A stretch of 64,000 nt of DNA from Hippophae tibetana (Eukaryota; Streptophyta; Magnoliopsida; Rosales; Elaeagnaceae): the NCBI GenBank assembly GCA_037013495.1, contig CM072810.1, positions 73,454,449-73,518,448 of the forward strand, written 5' to 3'. Under the pieces are notes generated by a model. It was not told where the DNA came from. It ran no database searches and saw only the letters and a program-made list of their open reading frames with translations. This document shows, one piece after another, positions 11,476 to 20,842 of this stretch (within the stretch, counting starts at the first letter, position 1; each line of letters starts with the position of its first letter). The position numbers and the translations under genes were made by a program.

Positions 11476-12813
11476 ATGCGTGGTAGGAGATCCTTAGGAA
11501 ACCCTCTTACACCATATGTAAATAAATTTCATAAATTTAAACAAGTGTCAACAAAACTGGATTCTACCCATCAACCTGTTTTTGAGCCAAACATAGAACC
11601 AAGTCTTAATCCTTTACTAGAACCAAAAGAAATGGAGGAAAACCAACATATTAGGGAAACCACGATGAAGGAGTTTGCAAGACCGGTAATAGGCACGGCA
11701 ACTGCCGCTATCCAGTTGGGAGAGGCTGCTCGGAATTATGACCTTAAAAATATTCATTTTTCTTTGCTTCCTTCCTTTTATGGGCTACCTAATGAAGATT
11801 CTCTTTCCTTTATGAGAGATTTCTATGCTACGGTCCCAACATTCCCCCTCGGTATTCTAAACGAGGATCAACTTAGGATGAGATGTTTTCCCTACACGTT
11901 AAAGGATAAGGCCAAAGCTTGGTTGATGTCACTTCCCCCAGGTTCTCTGATGACATGGGGTAACATTTACAATAAATTCATGGGAAAATTCTATTCCCAC
12001 CAAAAAACATCAGAGTTGAGAGGAAAGATTGCTACTTTCTCTCAGATGGATGGAGAACCATTCCATGAAGCTTGGGATAGGTTCAAAATGTTTCTCACTC
12101 AATGTCCCCATTATAGCTTTCCCCTGCAGTTGCAGAACCAATTCTTTTACGATGGACTTACACAACAATGTCAGTTCATTGTCGACAACGCTGCAGGAGG
12201 AGCAATAGGAGAAAAGACTGCCTCAGAGACGTATAACCTCTTTGAGATGTTGGGTGCTAATTCCCAACAGAAAAGCTCCCGAGTGAGAAAAACTGGAGTT
12301 CATGAAATCGACTCCAGTAATGAAGTTCAACAACAACTTGTTCAACTGACTAAGCAAGTTGCCCTTCTCGCTACACAAACCAACACCAATAATGATCAAT
12401 ATGGTTTGTATAGCAACATGGGACATGGTACTGAAGCCTGTCCATATCAAGGAGAAACAACTGGACCTGAACAGGTCAATGTGTTGGGAGCATATCAACA
12501 GAGACCAAGGTTTGATCCCAATTCAAATACCTATAATCCTGGGTGGAGAAGTCATCCAAATTTCTCTTGGAGGCAAAACAACCCTCCTTTCACTCAAAGC
12601 TCAAACCAGGCAGGACAGCAATTCCACCCACCTATTCCAAGAAGCATTCCCAATAAACCAACCCTGGAGGACAACTTGAATTCCTTTATTCAAGTTTGTA
12701 GGGATAACCAATCTAAAACCAATCAACGGTTGGACTCTGTGGAAGCTTCTATCAAAAAGATGGAAGTTCAAGTTGAACAATTAGTTGAACATTTGCAAAA
12801 AGGCAAAGACTAA
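11476..12813 (+). CDS. gag: Gag-like region 1 (stand-alone gag of the Athila element)
   Basis: Open frame of 445 codons encoding the structural Gag protein of the retrotransposon, which would form the cytoplasmic virus-like particle. The conserved Athila/retrotransposon Gag core covers about residues 70-270, with SLLPSFYGLPNEDS, NEDQLRMRCFPYTLKDKA, EPFHEAWDRFK, NQFFYDGL and DNAAGGAIGEKTA. A Gln/Asn/Pro-rich linker follows, then a C-terminal segment (about 400-445: LNSFIQVCRDNQ, RLDSVEASIKKMEVQVEQL) that looks coiled-coil. It ends without any protease or RT part. By eye it is about 65% identical to gag-like region 2 across the core, so the two copies separated long before this insertion. This frame looks whole. 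The start is the first ATG after the leader. Confidence 0.88.
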   Translation: MRGRRSLGNPLTPYVNKFHKFKQVSTKLDSTHQPVFEPNIEPSLNPLLEPKEMEENQHIRETTMKEFARPVIGTATAAIQLGEAARNYDLKNIHFSLLPSFYGLPNEDSLSFMRDFYATVPTFPLGILNEDQLRMRCFPYTLKDKAKAWLMSLPPGSLMTWGNIYNKFMGKFYSHQKTSELRGKIATFSQMDGEPFHEAWDRFKMFLTQCPHYSFPLQLQNQFFYDGLTQQCQFIVDNAAGGAIGEKTASETYNLFEMLGANSQQKSSRVRKTGVHEIDSSNEVQQQLVQLTKQVALLATQTNTNNDQYGLYSNMGHGTEACPYQGETTGPEQVNVLGAYQQRPRFDPNSNTYNPGWRSHPNFSWRQNNPPFTQSSNQAGQQFHPPIPRSIPNKPTLEDNLNSFIQVCRDNQSKTNQRLDSVEASIKKMEVQVEQLVEHLQKGKD

Positions 12814-13101
12814 TTTGAAACTTAAATGAATTCAATGAAGAGGAGACATTGAGTTTTTCATTCTGCAATCTCCAAGCAACGTCTTACTAGAAGACGATAA
12901 ATTTTAGTCCTGTATGGGAGGTCACCCATTATTGTATTTTCCTTTGTTTTAGTTTGCGTGTAATAAAAATTCAGATGAAATAAAATTCGTTTGTTTCAAA
13001 CATTCTGTCCATTCATTTAAATTTAAAAAAAAAAAATTAGATTCCTTGCACTTTTTGCTTTTACGTTTTATCAAGTTATAAAAATATCTACTAAGAGCAA
13101 A
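12814..13101 (+). other. Spacer between the two gag regions
   Basis: 288 bp without a gene of its own. It contains a small hairpin motif (12880-12930) related to one found after integrase, then an AT-rich stretch with an A tract at about 13026-13037. Confidence 0.75.
12880..12930 (+). promoter_or_regulatory. Hairpin motif after gag 1 (copy 1)
   Basis: CGTCTTACTAGAAGACG can fold on itself, and ATGGG (12914-12918) pairs with CCCAT (12925-12929) around AGGTCA. The same order, CGTCTT then ATGGGAGG.(C/A)ACCCAT, recurs at 18334-18381 after integrase. The form GGGAGGCAACCC is familiar to me as a conserved post-pol motif of plant Ty3/gypsy elements. Function unknown. Confidence 0.65.
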
Positions 13102-14061
13102 ATGTTGATACACAATAGGAGGAGGATCATTTTTCAACTACAAACAACCATGGGAGATGCTGAAGATAGGCGGAAAAAGATGAAAGAATATACAATGCCA
13201 ATCATTGGCAATGTAACTTCCGGTATCCAATTACAAGAGGCTGCAAGGAATTATGAATTGAAAAAGATTCATTATTCTTTGTTGCCTTCCTTTTACGGTA
13301 TCCCTAATGAAGACCCTTTAAATTTCATTCGAGAATTCTATGCTATTGTCCAAACCTTTCCACTACATGCAATTAACGAAGATCAACTTAGGATGAGGTG
13401 TTTTCCTTACACTCTCAAAGATAAAGCTTGGTCATGGTTCATTACTCTACAGTCAGGTTCGCTTAAAACTTGGGAGGCAGTCTCTGAAATTTTTATGGGT
13501 AGGTTCTATTCCCATCAAAAGACTGTTGATCTAAGAACAAACATAGCAACATTTTCTCAAATGAATGAAGAGCCCTTTCATGAAGCTTGGGAACGATTCA
13601 AACTCCTTTTCATTCAATGTCAAAATCATAGCTTTCTATTACAGCTACAAAACCAATTCTTTTATGATGGATTGACACTACAGAGTCAATACATGGTTGA
13701 TAATGCTGCTGGAGGTGCTGTAGGAGAAAAGACCGCAGAGGAAACCTATAATCTTTATGAGCTGTTGGGTTCTAATTCCCAACAAAGAGGTGGTAGAAGG
13801 AAAGCAAAGGTCAATGAAGTCGGCTCTGATAATGAGATAACCTTGCAACTTGCTGAATTGACTAAACAAGTGAAATTCCTCACTTCCCACCAAATTTCAA
13901 ATCAAGAGGTATGTGAAGTGTGTTGTTCAATTGGGCATGGTACTCATAATTGTTCAAATACTTGTGATTCTAGTGTCGATGCCATAGAGGTAGTCCAATC
14001 TTTTCAAAGATATCATCCAAACACCTATAATCACCCAGCCTACACCAATATTCAACACTAA
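13102..14061 (+). pseudogene. gag: Gag-like region 2 (gag portion leading into pol)
   Basis: Second Athila Gag core in the same element, with the same motif order as region 1: SLLPSFYGIPNEDP, NEDQLRMRCFPYTLKDKA, EPFHEAWERFK, NQFFYDGL, DNAAGGAVGEKTA. It also has a recognisable CX2CX4HX4C zinc knuckle (CEVCCSIGHGTHNC), the nucleic-acid binding motif of Gag. The Gag-type coiled-coil segment lies just downstream at about 14120-14260 and continues toward protease, so this is the Gag that belongs to Gag-Pol. It is about 65% identical by eye to region 1. It is part of a fossil coding region that is broken overall. Confidence 0.85.
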
Positions 14062-14123
14062 GGTCGGATAACAACCACCCTTACCCACCAAGCCAATCTT
14101 TTAAACCAACCTTAGAAGATAGC

Positions 14124-17036
14124 TTGAATGCTTTTATTCAAGTTAGTCGTGACAACCAATTGATGACTAATCAAAGGTTGAACACCATGGAGGCTTCGGT
14201 TAAAAGAATTGAATCTAAAGTTGGGCAACTGGCTGAACAAATGCAAAAGAAAGAACCAGGAAAGTTGCCCAGTCAACTAGAACAAGCAAAGGATGTTAGA
14301 ACCCTTCGAAGTGGTAAGGTAGTCAATACCAGTTTACCTGAAATCTCTAACAATCTACCTTGTACTTCAGGTAACAGAGAAGGCGATACTCTAATCTCGC
14401 AAAAAGGAGAAACAAGTGTTAAACTTAACAAGCCTTCTGAAAAACTCATTGGGGGGTCATCTGACACCCCCAAAATTCAAAAGACAACAGAACCACACCA
14501 GATACAAGTACCTTTTCCCCACCGGTTGAAAGAATCCAAACAAGATAAGCAATTCAATGATCTTTTTAATATGCTCTCTAAAGTAAATATCAATTTACCA
14601 TTATTAGAAGTGATCATGAATGTGCCCTCATATGCCAAATTTTTCAAAGAGTTGAACACTAAGAAAAGGAGGTATGAACTGAATGAACGAGTAGTAGTAT
14701 CAGAAATTTCTAGCGCTGTACTTCAGCACAAACTACCCCCTAAGTTGAAAGACCCTGGAAGTTTTATTATAAACATAACTATGGGGGATAGGAAGGTTGC
14801 TAAAGCAATGCTTGATTTAGGTGCTAGTATAAATTTGATGCCCTACTCTATATTCTTACAACTCAATCTAGGGGATTTAAAACCCACAACTATGTCCCTT
14901 CAACTTGCAGATAGATCTCTTAAATATCCAGAGGGAATAGTTGAGGATGTTTTGGTACAGGTAGACAAACTGATAATACTTGTTGACTTTGTGGTTCTGG
15001 ATATGCAAGAAAATCCAGCATTGGATAGAGAGCACACAATATTGCTTGGTAGACCATTTATGGCAACTACTAAAACTATTATTGATGTCCAAGATGGAAA
15101 TTTGACAATGACAGGCTTAGGAGAGACTGTTCATTTTAAAGTTTTTGATTCTTCACCTTTCCCTTCTATTTCTGCCATCGATGAAATATTCGATGTTGAT
15201 CCTTTGGATAATCTTGTCCAAAACACTTTTTTCCGAACCAGAATAGAAGACAAGCTTGAAACCGTTCTTACACTTGAAAAGGTTGAAGAAGATTTAGATG
15301 AAGAAATTAAGGGGTACCTTGAACAACTAGACAATAATGAAGTGATGACAAAATCTAGTACACTTTTAAATCTACCCAGTTCTTCATCTATTAAAGAGGC
15401 CAATCCACCTGAACTTGAACTCAAAGACTTACCTGAGCACTTAAAATATGTGTTTTTGGGAGAGGGAGAAACTTATCCAGTGATAATTTCTTCAACCTTG
15501 ACCAAACCACAAGAAAAGGAACTCATCAAAGTGCTTAAACAGTTTAAAAAATCTATAGGTTGGAGTATAGGGGATATAAGAGGCATTAGTCCAACAATGT
15601 GTATGCACAAGATCAACTTGGAGGATGGTGCTAAACCTGTACGAGAGGCCCAAAGAAGACTAAACCCAAACATGCAAGAGGTAGTTAAAAAGGAAATTCT
15701 TAAATTATTAGAAGAAGGGATTATCTACCCTATTGCAGATAGTAAGTGGGTTAGTCCAGTGCATGTGGTACCAAAGAAATCTGGGATAACAGTTGTTAAA
15801 AATGACAAAAGTGAATTAGTGCCCACTAGAATAATCACTGGATGGAGAATGTGTATAGATTTTAGGAAACTAAATTTATATACGAAAAAGGATCACTTTC
15901 CTCTTCCATTCATTGATCAAATGTTGGAAAGATTAGCTGGGCACGAATTTTACTGTTTTTTGGATGGAATGTCTGGATATTATCAAGTACCCATAGCACC
16001 AGAAGATCAGGAAAAGACCATATTTACATGTCCTTTTGGGACATTTGCTTTTCGCAGAATGCCATTTGGGTTATGCAATGCCCCTGCCACGTTCCAGAGA
16101 TGCATGATATCCATTTTCTCGGACATGGTGGAAAAATTCATTGAGATTTTCATGGACGATTTCTCTGTCTTTGGGAACTCATTTGATGATTGCTTACATA
16201 AATTGACTTTGGTTTTAGAAAGATGCATTGAATACAATCTAACCCTTAGTTGGGAGAAAAGTCATTTTATGGTTCAACAAGGGATAGTTTTAGGACATAT
16301 AATTTCAAACAAGGGTATTGAAGTTGATAAGGCAAAAGTTGAATTGATATCCAAACTATCTCCCCCTACATCTGTGAAGGGGATAAGAAGCTTCTTGGGA
16401 CATGCAGGATTTTACAGACGATTTATTAAAGATTTCTCTAAAATAAGTCGTCCCTTATGTAACTTGCTATCCAAAGATGCTGATTTTGATTTCAACAATG
16501 ACTGCCTTACTTCCTTTAATACCTTGAAAGATAAACTCACATCTACCCCTATTATAATGGCACCAAACTGGTCTTTACCCTTTGAAATAATGTGTGACGC
16601 TTCTGATTATGCAATAGGAGCAGTCCTGGGACAAAGAGTGGATAATCGTTTACATGTCATCTACTATGCTAGCAAAACACTCAATGATGCCCAGATGAAT
16701 TACACCACCACTGAAAAGGAATTCTTGGCTATAGTATTCTCTTTAGACAAATTTCGGTCTTATTTAGTAGGATCTAAAGTGATTGTGCATTCTGATCATG
16801 CTGCTTTCAGATACCTATTAAGTAAACCAAATTCCAAGCCAAGATTAATCAGGTTGGTCTTACTCTTACAAGAATTTGACCTAGAAATCAAGGATAAGAA
16901 AGGCAGTGAAAACATAGTAGCTGACCATTTGTCTAGGTTGATTTCTGACTTCAATTCTCTTAAAGATGAGAGTAATGACGAAATAGTTGAAACCTTTCCT
17001 GATGAACAGTTATTTTTCATAGGTCCAAACCCATGA
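14124..17036 (+). pseudogene. pol: Pol region: protease, reverse transcriptase, RNase H
   Basis: Order of parts: Gag-type coiled coil (about 14124-14260); a low-complexity linker; aspartic protease (about 14760-15110) with LDLGASINLMP and LLGRPFM; reverse transcriptase (about 15640-16350) with WVSPVHVVPKKSG, FRKLNLYTKKDHFPLPFIDQ, the catalytic FMDDFSVFG near 16149, and SFLGHAGFYRRFIKDFS; RNase H (about 16590-16950) with CDASDYAIGAVLGQ, TEKEFLAIVF, VHSDHAAFRYLL and ENIVADHLSRL. Together they would mature the polyprotein and copy the RNA genome inside the particle. The domain order PR-RT-RH-IN is that of Ty3/gypsy, and the motif spellings are those of Athila. Part of an element that is broken overall. 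Confidence 0.92.
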
Positions 17037-17072
17037 TATGCTGATATTGTAAACTATCTTGCCACTGGTGTT

Positions 17073-18320
17073 TTGCGACCTAACACTTCATATCAGGACA
17101 AGAAAAGGTTTTTTAAAACTATTAAGGACTATTTCTGGGATGACCCTTATTTATACAAAATTGGTCAAGATCAAGTCATCCGGAGATGTGTACCTGAAGA
17201 AGAACATAAGAGCATTCTGACTTTTTGTCATGAACTTCATTGTGGGGGTCATTTTGGAGGTGAAAAGACAACCCGTAAGATATTACAGTCTGGATTCTTT
17301 TGGCCCACTCTTTTTAAAGATGCTCATATGTTTTGTGCACAATGTGATAGATGTCAAAGAACAGGAAACATAAGCAAAAGAGATGAAATGCCTTTGACAT
17401 CTAATTTAGTTGTTGAACTCTTTGATGTATGAGGGATTGACTTTATGGGTCCTTTTCCCCCATCTAATGGTTTTCAATACATTTTGGTTGCTGTGGATTA
17501 TGTGTCCAAGTGGGTAGAAGCTATCCCCACCAAAACCAATGATGCTAATGTTGTTGTGAAATTCTTGAAAGATTTCATATTCAGTAGGTTCGGAACGCCT
17601 AGAGCTATAATGAGTGATGGAGGTAGCCATTTTTGTAACAAACTCTTTGATGGAGTACTAAACAAGTACAACATCACACATAAGGTAGCTACTCCATATC
17701 ATCCTCAAACTTCCGGTTTAGTGGAAGTAAGTAATAGGCAAATTAAGGGAATACTAGAACGCACAGTGCGTCCCTCAAGGAAGGATTGGGCATTTAAGCT
17801 AAATGATGCCTTATGGGCATACCGCACCGCTTACAAAACACCTATTGGGATGAGCCCTTACCGGTTAATCTTTGGGAAAGCGTGCCACCTTCCAGTTGAA
17901 CTTGAACACAAGGCTTATTGGGCAATTAAAGAACTAAACATGGATTTAGATAAAGCAGGTGAAAAACGATTACTCCAGCTTCATGAGTTGGAAGAAATTA
18001 GGAATGAAGCTTATGAGAATGCCAAGTTATACAAAGAGCGTACTAAGCTCTATCATGACAAGAGGCTAGTTCCTAAAACTTTTCACCCTGGAATGAAAGT
18101 TCTTTTATTTAACTCTCGTTTGAGATTGTTTCCAGGAAAGCTGAGATCAAGATGGGATGGACCATTCACAATAGTTCAGGTATTTGAACATGGAGTGGTA
18201 GAACTATTGGACTCCAAGACACAAAAAACGTTCAAAGTTAATGGCCATCGTGTCAAGCCTTATTTAGAAGAACCAAACAACATTGCTGAAATAGATTGCA
18301 TTTGGCTGAGTAATCCTTAG
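17073..18320 (+). pseudogene. int: Integrase region of pol
   Basis: The N-terminal zinc-binding HHCC domain is visible at about 17230-17370 (HELHCGGHFGGEKTTRK, CAQCDRCQRTGN). The DDE catalytic core follows: [46 protein letters not shown] and [18 protein letters not shown]. The C-terminal GPY/F-type module ([15 protein letters not shown]) leads to the end near 18320. Integrase joins the cDNA to host DNA and makes the 5-bp target duplication seen at the ends. No chromodomain is evident, in keeping with Athila. Part of the broken coding region. Confidence 0.9.
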
Positions 18321-18333
18321 CACCAAAAAGATA

Positions 18334-18381
18334 CGTCTTGCTAAGATGTTAAACTAAGCGCTGGATGGGAGGCAACCCATC
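18334..18381 (+). promoter_or_regulatory. Hairpin motif after integrase (copy 2)
   Basis: CGTCTTGCTAAGATGTTAAA, then GATGGG (18364-18369) pairing with CCCATC (18376-18381) around AGGCAA. It starts about 13 bp after the end of the integrase region. A related copy follows gag-like region 1 at 12880-12930. Confidence 0.65.
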
Positions 18382-18664
18382 ATGTTAGGTAATTTTTTTT
18401 GTTATTTGTTTTATTTACTTAATTTTATTGTTTATTTGAGTTTACTTGTATGTGAATAATTTTTAAAATTGTTAAAACTAAAATATTTGTTGAGATGTTA
18501 GAAGTTCACAGCGATCTGTCTGTATACACTTTAATGATGAATATGATGGATGCACCTGCATTTCTTCATTACTACTTACACATTCTCAAGAAATAGGTAA
18601 TCTTTCTCCTTTTTTCTCTTTATCTTTAATTTGCAGTTGTTACATTGAGGACAATGTAAGTTCT

Positions 18665-18678
18665 AGGTTGGGGGTGGT
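18665..18678 (+). promoter_or_regulatory. Internal polypurine-like sequence
   Basis: AGGTTGGGGGTGGTG, preceded by TTGAGGACAATGTAAG. A GGACAATGT...GGGGG arrangement is a recurring feature downstream of pol in plant gypsy elements, as I recall. It resembles the true tract at 20217 and may be a second plus-strand primer site; that role is inferred. Confidence 0.5.
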
Positions 18679-18711
18679 GAAAAGTTACCATGCTTAATAA
18701 AAAAATAAAAA

Positions 18712-18734
18712 ATATATATATATATATATATATA
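18712..18734 (+). repeat. (TA)n microsatellite
   Basis: About 11 TA units in the gene-free 3' region of the element. Confidence 0.85.
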
Positions 18735-20065
18735 AAAATTATCACAAAAATGTATCATTTCTTTAAATCAAATTTAAGTAAATAGTTAAGTCTTTGGTAC
18801 TGTTAGATTAATTTTTGAAAACATATCATGAAATATTTTGTAATTATTTTTGATAATTAGTTAGTTTTTGTCATAACTAGTATTTCTTGATAAAATGTGG
18901 AAATTATATTAAACCCAAAATCGGTGTTTATGAATTTTTTTTAGTGGAGACTACCCTTGTGAGATATAATTTGACCCTAATTTCCTTTATTCAGAGTGAA
19001 ATATATATTTTTTCTACTCCAAACACATTTCTTATTTATTCAAAAGTTTAGATGATCTCTATAGGTATTAACATTGAATGTATGAATTTTTTCTCATCTT
19101 AATAGAGTATCATATATTTTTGATTATTATTTTTGTTTAGATTAAACGATTTCAGTAGAAATTGATAGTATATGCTTATATCTCATTCATGCATGACTGC
19201 TACAAAAACAAAAAGACATATCTGGGGTTACCTAAACCAAGATCAAACAGAAAAGCCAAAAAATTAACCACTCACCAAAATCCAAAAAATGTACAATCTG
19301 TACATGGGTTGACTCTCTAAAAAATACATATATTAAAAAAATAATGTATAGAGAGATAAAAAATAGTATCATCTACATACTATGACCCACATTGCCAACA
19401 AAGTTGTGAGTAAAGGTTAAATACAAAAGAAAGATATAGGAAGTAATTCCCTAAAAAGTCATTGCAATTTCTTCATTTGTAAAAAGCATATATCTTGAAA
19501 TTCTTTCTTAATGAGTTTGATTTATGCATGAAAATAATTTTTATATATGATATCTTTATAATTTATACATTCGATTCCTTTCATGAGATCAATGTTAAAA
19601 TAACACTTTGAGCCTTTATTCTTTATACATATGCGAACATATTAGTTCATTTCTATACATCAACTCTTTCGCATATAAATTAGTATGAGTGTTTGAACCC
19701 ATAGGATTCAGTGCTTTGAGAGTATTGACTTGTGAGGAATAGAGTCAAAGCGAATTCTGATTCATGACACTGAAATTGGGTAAAATTAAATTGATACATT
19801 TTTGAAAAGAAATATGAAAATGATTTTCGACTAATTATTGTAATAAAATCATGATTGTTTAAACAGATTAAAATAACTTATGCTTGAGATTTTAATTATG
19901 ATCTTAAAGGAGATTAAAAAGTATGAGATATTTTTGTGATATGTTGTTTTCTTTTATTCTTAAACTAATTTTTGATTGAGTTGTAATTTTAATTTTTGTT
20001 TTGATTGTTTTTATTTTTTTTTACATTTAGTTGAATGTTTGTGGGTATCATTACTGAAAACCCTC

Positions 20066-20214
20066 ACGAGACTCAAACTCGTCCACTAGGGCAACCTAGG
20101 GGTTTAAAGGCTTGTTGCATAGGCTAAATGCAACCGTTTCAATCCACGAAAGTGATTTAGGATACTTTAATTTTTAGCTTTTATCGCTTCTCTTGCTAAG
20201 AGACTAGCAAGAAG
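20066..20214 (+). promoter_or_regulatory. Cluster of four hairpins before the polypurine tract
   Basis: In order: ACGAG/CTCGT (20066-20082); CTAGG-GCAA-CCTAG (20086-20099), closed by a GNRA-type tetraloop; GTTGCAT/ATGCAAC (20114-20134); and CTTCTCTTGCTA/TAGCAAGAAG (20187-20214), with a 2-base bulge, abutting the polypurine tract. Perfect stems this dense are unlikely in random AT-rich sequence. This is the 3' end of the genomic RNA, so a structured RNA element is plausible. Confidence 0.55.
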
Positions 20215-20216
20215 CT

Positions 20217-20228
20217 GGTTGGGGGTTG
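20217..20228 (+). promoter_or_regulatory. Polypurine tract
   Basis: GGTTGGGGGTTG directly before the TG of the 3' LTR. It is the expected RNase H-resistant primer for plus-strand DNA synthesis. It is G-rich with interspersed T rather than pure purine. Confidence 0.8.
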
Positions 20229-20523
20229 TGATGAGTGCTGAAAAAGCACTAAAATAACCATGATTTTATGTACATTAATTGATTAAAAATATATATATTT
20301 ATATGTTTTATCATATATTTATATAAATTTGTCTTTTTCGAAATCACGGGTATTTTTATTGTTTTTCAGGAATTTTGGCTTAAAAACGCAATTTAAAGAC
20401 TCAAAGAGGAATACTTGAAGCAATACATCACAAATATATCAATAAATAAGTGAGAAAAGGTCAACAAACATGGAAAAATCGGACGAAATGGGTCGAAAAG
20501 GTCAAAAATGTCAAAAAGACAAA

Positions 20524-20700
20524 AATCGCGCGCCGCAGCCCAGCCGTGCGCGCAGCCCAGCGCCCCAGCACCCAGCCGCGCGCGCCCCAGCACGCCCCAG
20601 CGCCCCATGCCGCGCGCGCCCGCGCGGGCACTGTTCACGCGTGCCGAGCTGCGCGCAGCGCCCAACAGCAGCCCCACCGCGCGCCCAACGCGTTTTCGCC
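20524..20700 (+). other. GC-rich island in U3 of the 3' LTR
   Basis: About 175 bp of CpG-rich sequence made of CCCAGC, GCGCGC and CCCCAGC words, some 50 bp longer than the 5' counterpart. The length difference looks like gain or loss of short GC-rich repeats. Open frames here (up to about 150 codons) come from base composition. Confidence 0.85.
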
Positions 20701-20726
20701 CCATTTTTCACGTGCAGCAGCCCCTG

Positions 20727-20755
20727 TGACGTCATGCTGACGTCATTCATGACAT
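20727..20755 (+). promoter_or_regulatory. Tandem TGACGTCA sites, 3' LTR
   Basis: TGACGTCA at 20727-20734 and 20738-20745, then ATGACATCA at about 20749. Same layout as in the 5' LTR, and both palindromes are perfect in both LTRs. Confidence 0.7.
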
Positions 20756-20835
20756 CAGCAATTCCAATACGTGTTTTTACATTTTTTAATATTTTTTTAA
20801 CATTTTTTTACTCATTTTTTCTCTCCATCCTCACC

Positions 20836-20842
20836 TATAAAT
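20836..20842 (+). promoter_or_regulatory. TATA box of the 3' LTR
   Basis: TATAAAT in the same context as at 9344. A transcript begun here would read out into the satellite on the right. Confidence 0.65.

Larger units (their letters stand above)
18321..20228 (+). other. Gene-free 3' region of the element
   Basis: About 1.9 kb between integrase and the 3' LTR. Many Athila elements carry an env-like open frame here; none of useful length is present. It holds a hairpin motif (18334-18381), a pyrimidine-rich tract ending in TTTGCAG (about 18598-18635), an internal polypurine-like sequence (18665-18678), a TA microsatellite (18712-18734), long AT-rich stretches, and a cluster of hairpins next to the polypurine tract (20066-20214). 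Confidence 0.8.

Noticed and set aside
12223-17630. Minus-strand frames within gag, pol and integrase
   Set aside because: They are shadows of the plus-strand retroelement regions, whose domain motifs are clear.
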